Assembly: GCA_963722415.1 (NCBI GenBank)
Contig: CAVRNI010000043.1
Location: forward strand, 1-64,000
Length of the DNA: 64,000 nt
Direction: 5' to 3'
From: JALOLG01 sp963722415
Lineage (GTDB): Bacteria > Actinomycetota > Acidimicrobiia > Acidimicrobiales > Ilumatobacteraceae
Made by a program: the position numbers and the translations under genes. Shown here in pieces: positions 30,377 to 40,197 of the stretch (its first letter is position 1; the number at the start of each line of letters is the position of its first letter). Below the pieces are notes generated by a model. The model was not told the origin of the DNA and ran no database searches. It worked only from the letters and a program-made list of their open reading frames with translations.

Positions 30377-32322
30377 TCAGCGGGCGGCGGCGGGGGGTTG
30401 GAAGCGTTCGGCGAGGGCTTGGGTGAGGCGGTCGAGCACCATGGCCATCAACGTGAGGGCGATCGCGACCTCGAACCCCTGGCCGATCTCGTTGCGCGTG
30501 AACGTGTCGATGATGAGGTAGCCGAGGCCGCCGCCACCGGTGAGCCCGGCGATGACGACCATCGCCACCACCATCAGGATCACCTGGTTGACGGCCAGCA
30601 TGATCGCCGGCAGGGCGAGCGGGATCCGCACCCCCCACGACACCTGGCGGCGCGAGGCCCCGAACGTGGTCGCCGCCTCGATCGTCGATTCCGGCACCTG
30701 GCGGACGCCGAGGGCGCTGACCCGCACACCCGGTGGGATCGCATAGAGGACGGAGGCGATGATGCCGCCCGGCACGATCCCGACGGCGAAGATCATGACG
30801 AACGGGATCGCGTAGACGAGCGACGGAATCGTCTGCATCGCGTCGAGGAACGGTGACACCGCCGACTCGGCACGTGGATGCCGACCGAGCCAGACGCCGA
30901 GCGGCAGCGCGATCGCGGCCGCGATCACCACCGCGATGAGCACCTGGACGAGTGTGTCGATCGCCGGCTCCCACAGCCCCATGAGGCCGATGCCGAACAC
31001 CGCAACGCCGCAGAACAACGCCAGCCACCAGCCCTTCACCCACAAGCCGAGGACAGCCGTGCCGATCACCAGCACCGGCCAGGCGATGGTGAGCTTCAGG
31101 AAGCTGGTGCTGCGCACCCAGAGCTCGCGGACGATGAAGTCGTTGACGTCCTTGGTGAGCCATCGCACGTGGTCGCGGATCCACGTGATCGCGTCGTCGA
31201 TCGGGTCGGCGAAGTCGGTCCCCCACGCCACGGGGAACTCGATCCACCCGACCGCCTTGGACACGACGACGGCGACCAAGATCCCGCCCGCGACGAGCAA
31301 CGTGCGACCGCGACGTGAGGGAGCGTTCGGCAGCGGCGTCGGTCGCTCGATGAACGAACGTGTCACGCGGTCGAAGACGAGCGCCAGGGAGACGATCGCG
31401 GCGCCGATGACCAGTCCCCGCCCCGGCGCGCGCAGCCGGAGCGACTCGAGCACGGCCTCGCCGAGTCCGCCGGCACCGACGAGGGCGGCGATCACCACGA
31501 TGCCGAGCGCCATGTTGATCGTCTGGTTGATGCCGGTGACGATCGACGGGACCGCCTGGGGGAGTTGCACCTTGGTGAGCAGTTGACGTCGCGACGACCC
31601 GAACATGTACCCCGCCTCGACCGTGTCGCTGGGCACCTGGCGGATGCCGAGCGCGGTGAGTCGCACGACAGGCGGGAGCGCGTAGATGAGCGTGGCGACG
31701 GCGGCCGGGACCTGCCCGATGCTGAACAGCAGGACGGCCGGCACCAGGTAGGCGGTCGACGGCACGGTCTGCATGGCGTCGAGGATCGGGCCGCATGATC
31801 CGGCTGGCACGTTCGTTCAGCGCGGCCAAGATGCCGAGCGGAACGCCGATCAACACCGCCAGCGCGACCGACACGATCATCAGCGACAGCGTCTCCATCG
31901 CCGGCTCCCACAGACCGACGACGCCGGGGAACGTCATGCACGCGGCGGCGAACGTGGCCGAGCGCCAGCGACCGGTCCTGGCGATCAACGCGAACACGAC
32001 GACGGGCAACGTGAACCACGGCAGCCAGAGAAAGAACTCGGTGAGCCAGTCGAGCGTGTCGTTGACGCGGTGCCGGAACGGCTCGAGGAACCACGTGAAC
32101 AGTCGGGTGGGTGAGGCGGTTCTCCTGGATCCAGTCCTGCAGGTCGTCGATCGGATCGGCCAAGTGGATGTACAGGCTCTCGGGGAACTCGTCGAAGCGG
32201 TCGAGTGATCGCAACGCGAGCTGCAGCGCGACGAGCAGACCGGCTCCGACGGCGGGCAGCATCCATCGCGGCCGGGCGGTGCGCTCGACGGGCGCCGTCC
32301 CACCGATGGCGACGACGCTCAC
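30377..32322 (-). CDS. Glycine betaine/proline-type ABC permease, double ProW domain
   Basis: About 645 aa containing two complete ProW/OpuAB-type permease units in tandem. Each has the DAMQT(V/I)PS motif and an EAA loop: EAGYMFGSSRRQLLTKVQLPQAVPSI and EAATTFGASRRQVSWGVRIPLALPAI. Periplasmic or linker segments DPIDDLQDWIQENRLTHP and DPIDDAITWIRDHVRWLTKD precede each unit, suggesting an internal duplication. The start is GTG 32322, overlapping the ATPase stop. Breaks near 32110 and 31795 are indels. It is the membrane channel for the importer with ATPase 32319-33418 and binding protein 33640-34674. Confidence 0.88.
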
Positions 32323-33418
32323 TGGTGCACCGCCACGCCGCATACCCCGCATCCCTCAGCGACTGCTTCGCCGAGCAGGGCGAGCAACGCTCGTGCGGTC
32401 GACGATGCCGAGTCGGTCGTCCGTCGTCGTCGACGACGCAGATCGGCTCGCCGCTGTCGAGCAGCAGCGGGATCAGCTGGCCGATCTTGGTGTGCGCCGG
32501 CACACTCCGGACGCCGTTCGTCTCGCCATCGTGCATCACCGAACGCACGGTGAGGACCTTCGACTTGGGGATGTCGGTCGTGAACTCGCGCACGTAGTCG
32601 GTGGCCGGGTGGGCCACGATCTCCTCCGGCGTGCCGACCTGATCGAACACGCCGTCCTTCATGATCGCGATCCGGTCGCCGAGGCGCAGCGCCTCGGCGA
32701 AGTCGTGGGTGATGAACACGATCGTGCGGTGCATCGTGTCCTGCAGAGCGAGCAGCTCGGCCTGCATGTCGCGCCGGATCAGCGGGTCGAGGGCCGAGAA
32801 CGGCTCGTCGAAGAACAGGACCTGCGGATCGAGCGCCAGCGCCCGCGCCAGCCCGACCCGCTGCTGCATGCCGCCCGACAGTTGCTGCGGATAGTGGGAG
32901 GCCCAGGCCGACAGCCCGACGATCTCGAGCACGACGCCGGCTCGGGCGCGCCGCTCGGCCTTGCCGATGCCCTGCACCTCGAGCCCGTAGGCGACGTTGT
33001 CGATGACCCGCCGGTGCGGGAACAGCCCGAAGTGCTGGAAGACCATCGACATCTTCGTGCGCCGCATCGTGCGCAGCTGCTCGGCGTCCATCGCCAGCAC
33101 GTCGTCGCCGTCGATCACCACGGATCCCCTGGTCGGTTCGACGAGGCGCGAGATGCAGCGGATCAACGTCGACTTGCCGCTGCCCGAGAGTCCCATCACG
33201 ACGAACGTCTCGCCGCGCCCGACGTCGAACGACACGTCGCGGATGCCGATCGTCTGGCCCGTCTCGGCGAGGATCTGCGCCCGGTCGGCGCCCGCCTCAC
33301 TGAGCCCGAGGGCGTGGTCGGTGCGGCCGACGCCGAACACCTTCCAGAGGTGCGACACGGTGACCATCGACGACGCGTCAGCCGCACTCTCCGGCGCCTG
33401 CTCGGTCCTCATCGTCAC
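32319..33418 (-). CDS. proV: Glycine betaine/proline-type ABC ATPase (ProV/OpuAA)
   Basis: Walker A GLSGSGKST, Q-loop MVFQHFGLFPHR, signature QQLSGGMQQR, Walker B VLFFDEPFSALDP and H-loop FITHDFAEAL. The N-terminal extension around VGRTDHALGLSEAG is characteristic of ProV/OpuAA ATPases. The C-terminus carries one short CBS-like region (VLTVRSVMHDGETNGVRSVP, GEPICVVDDDGRPT), which in OpuA relates to ionic-strength sensing. Frame breaks near 32415 and 32370 precede the ending CGVAVHQ. The start is GTG 33418 with GGGGGAC upstream, or ATG 33412. Confidence 0.9.
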
Positions 33419-33563
33419 GATTCGTCCCCCATCCGTCGCACCCGTGCGTCGTCGCACCGTGCTCGTCAGACTATTCGTGCGCTGCGGCGCTGTCGCCGTG
33501 ACCGCACCGAGCAGATCGGCGCCGACCGGTGCCGCTCAGCGCGCCCGAGCGCCGTTCGCTGAA

Positions 33564-33596
33564 TTGTGGAAGCATGATCGATCTGGAACACTGACC
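33564..33596 (+). promoter_or_regulatory. Conserved box upstream of proX
   Basis: TTGTGGA (33564-33570) and TCTGGAACACTGACC (33582-33596). The same two elements, in the same order and with near-identical spacing, lie upstream of the IclR gene at 36181-36214. It may be a promoter or an IclR operator. The repetition is seen directly; the role is inference. Confidence 0.55.
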
Positions 33597-33639
33597 GCGC
33601 CCGGCGATGTGTCGGGGCTACGGATTCGGGGAGGATCAA

Positions 33640-34674
33640 GTGGGACGGAGGCGCTTTGCGTCGGTCCTGTCGCTCGCGGTCGTGGGTTCGCTCATCTTGG
33701 GCGCCTGCGGTGACGACGACGAGGATGCGGCCGATACCGGCGACACGACGGGCAGCGACGAAACGGCCGCACCCGCCGCCACCGAAGGCGATACCGGCGG
33801 CGACACGGGAGGCGAACGGGGCGACAAGCCCACGATCGTGCTCGTCCAGAACGCGTGGACGGCATCGGCGCTCAACGTCGAGATCGCCAAGCAGCTCATC
33901 GAGACCAACCTCGGCAACACCGTCGAGCTGACGTCGATCGACGAGAACACGATGTTCGCCGGGCTCTCGAGCGGTGAGCTCGACGCGGCGCTCGAGTTCT
34001 GGCCGTCGGGCCTCAGCGAGGACGAGCAGAAGTACCTCGACGACGGCACGGTCGTCGAGATCGGCGAGCTCGGCGCGATCGGTCGGATCGGCTGGTACGT
34101 GCCCGACTACGTGCTCGAGGAGTACCCCGAGCTGGCGACGTGGGAGGGCTTCAAGGACCCCGAGGTGGCCAAGGCGTTCGCCACCGCCGAGACCGGCGAC
34201 AACGGCCGCTTCCTCGGCACCGATCCGTCGTACTCGCAGGCCGACGAGGCGATCATCACCAACCTCGAGTTGCCGTACCAGGTGGTGTACTCCGGGTCGG
34301 AGGCGGCGACGATCGCCGAGCTCGACAGCAAGGTCGCCGCCGGCGAGCCGATCGTCATGTACTGGTGGGCGCCGACGGCGGCCGCCGGCAAGTACAACCT
34401 GCAGAAGGTCGAGCTGCCGGAGTACACCGACGAGTGCTACGCCGATCCGGCGGCGATCGCCTGCGACTACCCGGAGGACGTGCTCGTGAAGCTCGCCTCG
34501 TCGGGGTTGGAGGAGAAGGATCCGGCGGTGTTCGCGTTCTTGCAGAACTTCCAGATCAGCACCGAGGATCAGCTCGCGATGCTGCCCGCCGCCGAGATCG
34601 ACGGGGTGCCGGCGGCCGACGTCGCCGCCGAGTGGATCGCCGCCAACGAAGCCATCTGGAGCACCTGGCTCTGA
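33640..34674 (+). CDS. proX: Glycine betaine-type ABC substrate-binding lipoprotein (ProX/OpuAC)
   Basis: GTG 33640 follows GGGGAGG. The signal peptide RRRFASVLSLAVVGSLILGAC ends in a lipobox (LGAC), then an acidic Gly/Thr-rich linker rich in DDD, GDT and GGD. The OpuAC fold follows: TIVLVQNAWTASALNVEIAKQ, ALEFWPSGLSEDEQKYLDDG, IGRIGWYVPDYVLEEYPELA and VMYWWAPTAAAGKYNLQK. Aromatic residues in these motifs fit a cage for a quaternary ammonium group. The gene is intact at 344 aa. It is divergent from proV-proW with 221 bp between. Confidence 0.9.
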   Translation: MGRRRFASVLSLAVVGSLILGACGDDDEDAADTGDTTGSDETAAPAATEGDTGGDTGGERGDKPTIVLVQNAWTASALNVEIAKQLIETNLGNTVELTSIDENTMFAGLSSGELDAALEFWPSGLSEDEQKYLDDGTVVEIGELGAIGRIGWYVPDYVLEEYPELATWEGFKDPEVAKAFATAETGDNGRFLGTDPSYSQADEAIITNLELPYQVVYSGSEAATIAELDSKVAAGEPIVMYWWAPTAAAGKYNLQKVELPEYTDECYADPAAIACDYPEDVLVKLASSGLEEKDPAVFAFLQNFQISTEDQLAMLPAAEIDGVPAADVAAEWIAANEAIWSTWL

Positions 34675-34685
34675 CACCCGATTTC

Positions 34686-34742
34686 CCCTGTTTGTGTCAC
34701 CGCGATCGGCGTCGATCGCCGGTTGCGGTGACACAAACAGGG
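34686..34742. repeat. Dispersed palindrome, family C, copy 1
   Basis: Perfect 18-bp arms (34686-34703 and 34725-34742) reading CCCTGTTTGTGTCACCGC, with an inner GATCGGCG/CGATCGCC stem. It lies between convergent proX and MFS genes, a place suited to a bidirectional terminator. The second copy is at 59437-59487. Confidence 0.78.
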
Positions 34743-34746
34743 AGAT

Positions 34747-36141
34747 CTAGGGGTCTTGGGGCGGTCGGGACGGTCGAGACGGTCGGGCTCGGAGGCGGCG
34801 GCCCATCGAGACGACGGTGACGGGGATGAAGAACGGCCTGGCGGCGAGCGAGACGTCGCTCCACGGCCGGCGGATGAGGGCGACCCGGTAGGCGAAGAAC
34901 CGGTAGGTGAGGAACGCCGCGATCGCGACGTGGACCGCGATCACGGTCCACACGAACCCGTCGATGCCGATCGCGCCCATCATCAGCGAGGTCACGATCG
35001 GGCCGATCATCGCCCCGGCTCCGTAGAGCAGCACCAGCTGCGAGGCGGCGGCGGTGATCTTCGACGCCGGCACCCAGTCGTTGGTGTAGGCGCCGGCGAT
35101 GGAGTACAGCGGGTAGCTGTTGCCGCCGATGGCCGCCATCAAGGCCAGGCCCGCCCACCCCTCGGGCCCGGCGATCAGGAGCAGGACCCCGGCCGCCGCG
35201 GCGAGCGTTGCCGCCACGACGCCAACGGCCCGCCGATCGATGTCATCGGACGCGGCCGCGATCGGCCACTGCAGGATCAGCCCGCCGATCATCGGTGCGG
35301 CGACGAAGCGGGCGATCTCACCGCTGTCGAGCCCGGCGCGCACGGCGTACAGCGCGCTGAGGCCGAGGAAGCCACCGTGGGCGACGCCGACGAGCAGGCT
35401 GGTGCCGACACCGGTGGGCACGATGCGCACCAGCTCCCGCAACGTCATCCGGGCCGGGACGGCGATCGCCGGTGGTCCGGCGTCTTCCGACAGGGCGACC
35501 GGTGCGACGGCGAGGCAGATCAGGATCGCGGCGACACCGAACCCGGTGAGCGCGAGTGGGTCGACGGGGCCGAACATCAGCTGTCCCAACCCGAACGCGC
35601 CCATCGTGACGAGGCCGTAGACGGCGAGCAGGCGGCCGCGGTTCTCGTTGCCGGTCAGCTGGTTGAGCCATGACTCGGCGACGACGTACTGCCCGGCGAG
35701 GCACAGCCCGGTGAGGAACCGCATCGCCACCCACGCCGGCGGGGAGACGATCAGTCCGAAGGCGAGGATCGTCGCCGCCAGGATCGACGCCGAGCGCGGC
35801 GTAGACGCGGATGTGGCCGACCTGGCCGAGCGCGTTGAGCGCGACGCGTGAGCCGAGCAGGAACCCGGCGTAGTAGGCGGCGCTGATGAGGCCGTTGACG
35901 CTGACCGGGAACCCCTCGAGGTCGCCCCGGACTCCGACGAGGGTGCCGAACAACCCGGCGCCGGCCAGCATCGAGGCGAGGCCGACGAACAGCGCCCACG
36001 TCGCCCACGCCAGCGATCCGGTGAGCGCCGGCCCGTCGCCGGTGCCGGAGATGCCGGTGCGCGGACAGTCGACCGAGTGGCGGACGTCGTCACGTGGCGG
36101 AGATCGCGGCCGAGGACGGTCGGATCCTGCGCCGCGGTCAC
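34747..36141 (-). CDS. MFS transporter, YcaD/TsgA-like
   Basis: About 12 hydrophobic helices. The first part reads GSLAWATWALFVGLASMLAGAGLF, GLISAAYYAGFLLGSRVALNALGQVGHIRVYAALG, then FGLIVSPPAWVAMRFLTGLCLAGQYVVAESWLN. The motif with G-x-x-x-G and GHIRVYA is typical of the YcaD-like group. Frame breaks lie near 36040 and 35785. GTG 36141 gives a leader VTAAQDPTVLGRDL; the true start is uncertain. The substrate cannot be read from sequence. Its place beside betaine uptake and choline oxidation suggests a role in amine or osmolyte traffic (weak inference). Confidence 0.75.
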   Translation of the reverse strand: MTAAQDPTVLGRDLRHVTTSATRSTVRAPASPAPATGRRSPDRWRGRRGRCSSASPRCWPAPGCSAPSSESGATSRGSRSASTASSAPPTTPGSCSAHASRSTRSARSATSASTPRSASILAATILAFGLIVSPPAWVAMRFLTGLCLAGQYVVAESWLNQLTGNENRGRLLAVYGLVTMGAFGLGQLMFGPVDPLALTGFGVAAILICLAVAPVALSEDAGPPAIAVPARMTLRELVRIVPTGVGTSLLVGVAHGGFLGLSALYAVRAGLDSGEIARFVAAPMIGGLILQWPIAAASDDIDRRAVGVVAATLAAAAGVLLLIAGPEGWAGLALMAAIGGNSYPLYSIAGAYTNDWVPASKITAAASQLVLLYGAGAMIGPIVTSLMMGAIGIDGFVWTVIAVHVAIAAFLTYRFFAYRVALIRRPWSDVSLAARPFFIPVTVVSMGRRLRARPSRPSRPPQDP

Positions 36142-36180
36142 GTGGCGATCGTACGACCCGGCGTTCACCGCTGTCCCGGC

Positions 36181-36214
36181 TTGTGGACCCGTCCCGCATT
36201 CTGGAACACTGACC
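36181..36214 (+). promoter_or_regulatory. Conserved box upstream of iclR
   Basis: TTGTGGA (36181) and TCTGGAACACTGACC (36200-36214), 17 bp before the IclR start. It matches the block upstream of proX (33564-33596). The shared box suggests that the IclR protein controls both itself (with choline dehydrogenase) and betaine uptake (inference). Confidence 0.55.
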
Positions 36215-36231
36215 TTCCGGGGAGGCCTTCG

Positions 36232-37000
36232 ATGTCGAGCGTGCAGTCCGTCGAACGTGCGTTCGCGGTCCTCCGCTGCCTCGCCAGCGGTCCGGCGGGC
36301 GTGTCCGAGGTGGCAGAACGGTCGCACCTGCCCAAGAGCACCGTGTCCCGCCTCCTTTCGACGCTCCACGACCTGGGTGCCGTCGATCAGCTCGGTGCCG
36401 GCGGTGACTACCGCATCGGTGACCTGCTGGTCGAGCTGGCGGCTGCCGTCCAACCCGGCCGGAGCCTCGTCGCCATCGCCCGTCCGCATCTCGTGCAGCT
36501 CAGGGAGGCACTCGGCGAAGCCACCGGGCTGTCGGTGCTCGACGGTCGCGACGTCCTCTACCTCGACCACGTCGAGGCCGACCATCCGGTCCAGGTGCGC
36601 GACTGGACGGGCGAGCGGTTGCCGGCCCACCTCGTGTCGTCCGGGTTCGTGTTGCTCGCCGGCGCACCAGCCGCCGTGCTCGACGAGTTCCTCGCCGGCC
36701 CGCTGCCACGGGCGACCGCCAAGACGATGACCGACCCCGAGTTGATCCGGCGGCGCGTCGACGACGGCGCGGCGGCGGGGGAGCGCATGGGTCTACGAGG
36801 AGTTCGTCGAGGGCCTCAACTCGGTGGCCGCGCCGGTTCGCGACGTGGGCGACCGGGTGGTGGCGGCCGTCCACGCCCACGGCCCGTCGTTCCGCTTCCC
36901 CGGCCCGGGTCGCGCCGAATCGATCACCGAGCAGGTCGCGGCAGCCGCGGATCGGATCAGTGTTCGGCTCGCCGGACACCTCGAGCTCCTCGCACCATGA
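36232..37000 (+). CDS. IclR-family transcriptional regulator
   Basis: ATG 36232 behind GGGGAGG. The winged helix is clear (SVERAFAVLRCLASGPAGVSEVAERSHLPKSTVSRLLSTLHDLGAV). The effector domain contains LVAIARPHLVQLREALGEATGLSVLDGRDVLYLDHVE. After a break at about 36786 (one extra A) come VYEEFVEGLNSVAAPVRD and a normal ending at 37000. The choline dehydrogenase gene follows within about 16 bp, so the two are probably one transcript, and this protein likely takes the place of BetI in choline/betaine control. Confidence 0.88.
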
Positions 37001-37016
37001 CGCGGCCGTGACCGGA

Positions 37017-38672
37017 ATGCGTGATCGACGCTCGGACGAGCACTACGACTTCGTGATCGTCGGCGGCGGCTCGGCGGGGTCGGTGCTCGCCAACCGCTTG
37101 AGCGCCGACGCGTCGAACCGGGTGCTCGTGCTCGAAGCCGGCCGTCCCGACTACCGCTGGGATGTGTTCATCCACATGCCCGCGGCGCTGATGTTCCCGA
37201 TCGGCAGCCGCTTCTACGACTGGAAGTACGAGTCGGAACCGGAGCCGTTCATGAACGGCCGGCGGGTGTACCACGCGAGGGGCAAGGTGCTCGGCGGCTC
37301 GTCGAGCATCAACGGGATGATCTTCCAGCGCGGCAACCCGCTCGACTACGAGCGGTGGGCCGCCGACCCGGGCATGGCGGCGTGGGACTACGCCCATTGC
37401 CTGCCGTACTTCAAGCGGATGGAGACGTGCCTCGCCGGGGCCGACGAGTACCGCGGCGGCGACGGCCCGCTCGTCCTCGAGCGCGGGCCGGTGACGAACC
37501 CGCTGTTCGACGCCTTCTTCGAGGCCGTGCAGCAGGCCGGGCAGGTCCTGACATCGGATGTGAACGGCTACCGCCAGGAAGGCTTCGCCGCGTTCGACCG
37601 CAATCTCCACCGCGGCCGCCGGTTGAGCGCGGCGCGCGCCTACCTGCATCCGGTGATGCGACGGCCGAACCTCGACGTGCAGTGCCGGGCGAACGTGACC
37701 CGACTCGTGACGGAGGGAAGGCGCGTCACCGGCGTGGACTTCACGACGACCGGACATCGCCGTCACACCGTGCGCGCCGGCGAGGTGATCCTCTGCGGCG
37801 GCGCGTTCAACTCGCCACAGCTGCTCCAGGTGTCGGGCATCGGCGACGCCGATCACCTCCGATCGGTCGGGGTCACGCCCGTCCACCACCTGCCCGGTGT
37901 CGGCGAGCACCTCCAGGACCACCTCGAGGTCTACGTGCAGCACGCGAGCACGCAGCCGGTCTCGCTGAACCCGTTGATGAAGTGGCGCAACCGTCCGTGG
38001 ATCGGACTGCAGTGGTTGGCGCGCCGAGGTCCCGGTGCCAGCAATCAGTTCGAAGGCGGCGGGTTCATGCGGAGCAACGACGACGTCGCGTACCCCAACC
38101 TGATGTTCCACTTCCTACCGATCGCGGTGCGCTACGACGGGTCGGCGCCCGCCGGGGGGCACGGCTACCAGGTCCATGTCGGGCCGATGTACTCCGACGC
38201 CCGTGGATCGGTGCGGATCACGTCGCCCGACGTGAGTGTCAAGCCGGCGCTGAGGTTCAACTACCTGTCGACCGACCAGGATCGGCGGGAGTGGGTCGAG
38301 GCGATCGGCGCCGCCCGCCACATCCTCGGCCAACCGGCGTTCGACCCGTTCAACGGCGGTGAGCTCTCACCCGGTCCCGGCGTGCAGACCGAGGCCGAGA
38401 TCCTCGACTGGGTGGCCCGCGACGCCGAGACCGCGCTCCACCCGTCGTGCACCTGCCGGATGGGCGTCGACGACATGTCGGTGATCGACCCGGACTCGCT
38501 CGCCGTCCATGGCGTGGAGGGTGTCCGCGTGGTCGACGCCTCGTCGATGCCGTACGTCACGAACGGCAACATCTACGCCCCGGTGATGATGCTGGCCGAG
38601 AAGGCCGCCGACCGGATCCTCGGCAACACCCCGCTGGCCCCCGAAACGGTCGACTTCTACCGCCATCATTAG
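37017..38672 (+). CDS. betA: Choline dehydrogenase / GMC oxidoreductase
   Basis: Intact FAD-dependent GMC enzyme of about 550 aa. The FAD site is YDFVIVGGGSAGSVLANRLS, the GMC signature HARGKVLGGSSSINGMIFQRG and GGAFNSPQLLQVSGIG, and the active-site region ALHPSCTCRMG and YVTNGNIYAPVMM. Sequence and length match BetA, which oxidises choline to betaine aldehyde at the membrane. No betaine aldehyde dehydrogenase is nearby, so the second step must come from BetA itself or a gene elsewhere. Start: ATG 37017 (GTG 37008 possible). Other GMC alcohol oxidases remain possible; context favours choline. Confidence 0.82.
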   Translation: MRDRRSDEHYDFVIVGGGSAGSVLANRLSADASNRVLVLEAGRPDYRWDVFIHMPAALMFPIGSRFYDWKYESEPEPFMNGRRVYHARGKVLGGSSSINGMIFQRGNPLDYERWAADPGMAAWDYAHCLPYFKRMETCLAGADEYRGGDGPLVLERGPVTNPLFDAFFEAVQQAGQVLTSDVNGYRQEGFAAFDRNLHRGRRLSAARAYLHPVMRRPNLDVQCRANVTRLVTEGRRVTGVDFTTTGHRRHTVRAGEVILCGGAFNSPQLLQVSGIGDADHLRSVGVTPVHHLPGVGEHLQDHLEVYVQHASTQPVSLNPLMKWRNRPWIGLQWLARRGPGASNQFEGGGFMRSNDDVAYPNLMFHFLPIAVRYDGSAPAGGHGYQVHVGPMYSDARGSVRITSPDVSVKPALRFNYLSTDQDRREWVEAIGAARHILGQPAFDPFNGGELSPGPGVQTEAEILDWVARDAETALHPSCTCRMGVDDMSVIDPDSLAVHGVEGVRVVDASSMPYVTNGNIYAPVMMLAEKAADRILGNTPLAPETVDFYRHH

Positions 38673-38698
38673 GCCGATCCAACTGATATCGTTCCACC

Positions 38699-38717
38699 AT
38701 ACGGATACGTTCCGTAT
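38699..38717. promoter_or_regulatory. Candidate operator upstream of corrinoid protein gene
   Basis: Inverted repeat ATACGGA-TACGT-TCCGTAT, containing CGTTCCG at 38708, with a further GTTCCA at 38691. It lies 80-100 bp before the first gene of the corrinoid core operon. No cobalamin riboswitch features are visible in this 124-bp leader. Confidence 0.45.
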
Positions 38718-38796
38718 CCCGGACCGCTCCGAAGCGCCAGCGCATGAGGACGTACCCGCGGCTGCGTCACGTCGTCGCCCCAGTGGGAGGGAACAC

Positions 38797-39540
38797 ATGA
38801 CCGATCAAGCCCAACCCGATCAGCAGGGATCGGACGAGATCGATCTCGCCGCGCTCGACGACACCGAGCTCGTCAAGCAGATGCACGACGACTTGTACGA
38901 CGGGCTCGCCGACGAGATCGTCGAGGGCACGATGATCCTGCTCGACCGCGGCTGGAGCCCGGACCGGACGCTGAACGACGCGCTCGTCGAGGGCATGCGG
39001 ATCGTCGGCATCGACTTCCGTGACGGCATCTTGTTCGTGCCCGAGGTGTTGCTCGCCGCCAACGCGATGAAGGCCGGGATGGAGATCCTCCGCCCGCTGC
39101 TCGCCGAGACCGGCGCCGAATCGATCGGCAAGATCGTGATCGGCACCGTCAAGGGCGACATCCACGACATCGGCAAGAACCTGGTGGCGATGATGCTCGA
39201 AGGTGCCGGCTTCGAGGTCGTCGACCTCGGCATCAACACCGACGTCGACAAGTTCCTCGCCGCCCTCGAGCTCCACAAGCCGGACATCCTCGGCATGTCG
39301 GCGCTGCTGACGACGACGATGCCGTACATGAAGGTGGTCATCGACACGCTCGCCGAGAAGGGCCTGCGCGACACGTACATCGTGCTGGTCGGCGGGGCAC
39401 CACTGAACGAGGAGTTCGGTGCGGCGATCGGTGCCGACGCGTACTGCCGCGACGCGGCCGTCGCGGCCGAGACCGCCAAGTCGCTCGTGACCGCCCGTCG
39501 CAAGATGCGCGCCGAACCGGCCGGACCGTCGGTGGCGTGA
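38797..39540 (+). CDS. Corrinoid (B12-binding) methyl-carrier protein
   Basis: Intact, 247 aa. An N-terminal helical cap domain (residues about 25-105, B12-binding-2 type) is followed by a Rossmann domain with the base-off/His-on motif DIHDIGKN (His123 as lower cobalt ligand), MSALLTTTM and VGGAPLNEEFG. It is the MtbC/MttC-type carrier that takes a methyl group from MttB proteins and gives it to the methyl-THF methyltransferase. ATG 38797 follows GGGAGGG. It is the only corrinoid protein in the window although three MttB paralogues are present, so it may serve all three (inference). Confidence 0.93.
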   Translation: MTDQAQPDQQGSDEIDLAALDDTELVKQMHDDLYDGLADEIVEGTMILLDRGWSPDRTLNDALVEGMRIVGIDFRDGILFVPEVLLAANAMKAGMEILRPLLAETGAESIGKIVIGTVKGDIHDIGKNLVAMMLEGAGFEVVDLGINTDVDKFLAALELHKPDILGMSALLTTTMPYMKVVIDTLAEKGLRDTYIVLVGGAPLNEEFGAAIGADAYCRDAAVAAETAKSLVTARRKMRAEPAGPSVA

Positions 39541-40197
39541 TCGTGGCCGCGGATCGTGCGGAGAGCGGCGACGGCACGCTCGCCGCGGTCCCACCCGTCA
39601 CCACACCGCTCGTCATCGGATGCGGCGCGCTCGGCGTCCGAACTGCGGGCCGTGCTCGTCGCCGGCGGCGTGGTCGACGCGGTCGAGGTCCGTTACCTGC
39701 CGGCCCATTTCCACAACCGACCGGAGCGGATCGTGCCGGCCCTCGAAGAGGCGCTCGCCGGCGAGACCGGGCGCGAGGTGCTCATCGCCTACGCCGACTG
39801 CGGCACCGGAGGTGCGCTCGACCGCTTCGTCGACGGCCGGCCGAACACCACCCGCCTGCCCGGCGCCCACTGCTACGAGCTGTTCGCGGGCCCCGACGTG
39901 TTCGCCGCCCTCCACGATGCCGAGCCGGGAACGTTCTACTTGACGGACTACCTGGCCAAGCACTTCGATCCGCTCGTGTGGCAAGGTCTCGGTCTCGATC
40001 GGCACCCCGAGCTGCGCGACGCGTACTTCGGGAACTACCGGCGACTCGTGCTGCTGTCGCAGTCGGAGGATCCCGCGATCGTCGAGGCCGGCCGGGCTGC
40101 CGCTGACCAGCTCGGGCTCGACTTCGAGCATCGCCACGTCGGGCGCCGGGGCCTCGCCGACGCGGTCGGTGTCGTCGTCTCGCGGCGGGTCGCCTGA
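39537..40197 (+). CDS. DUF1638 family protein
   Basis: The protein matches DUF1638 throughout: PLVIGCGAL at the start, VEVRYLPAHFHNRPERIVPAL, ADCGTGGALDRF, GAHCYELFAGPDVFAAL and EPGTFYLTDYLAKHFD, then GLDRHPELRDAYFGNYRRLV. Conserved Cys and His residues (DCGTGG, HCYE) look like a metal site. The start is GTG 39537, overlapping the corrinoid stop as GTGA; one frame break lies near 39640. Its function is not established. It recurs beside corrinoid and MttB genes, so a role in corrinoid or methyl handling is likely (inference). Confidence 0.85.

Noticed and set aside
38673..38796. Cobalamin riboswitch before the corrinoid operon
   Set aside because: The leader is only 124 bp and lacks a recognisable B12 box or the required helices; an inverted repeat is the only feature.
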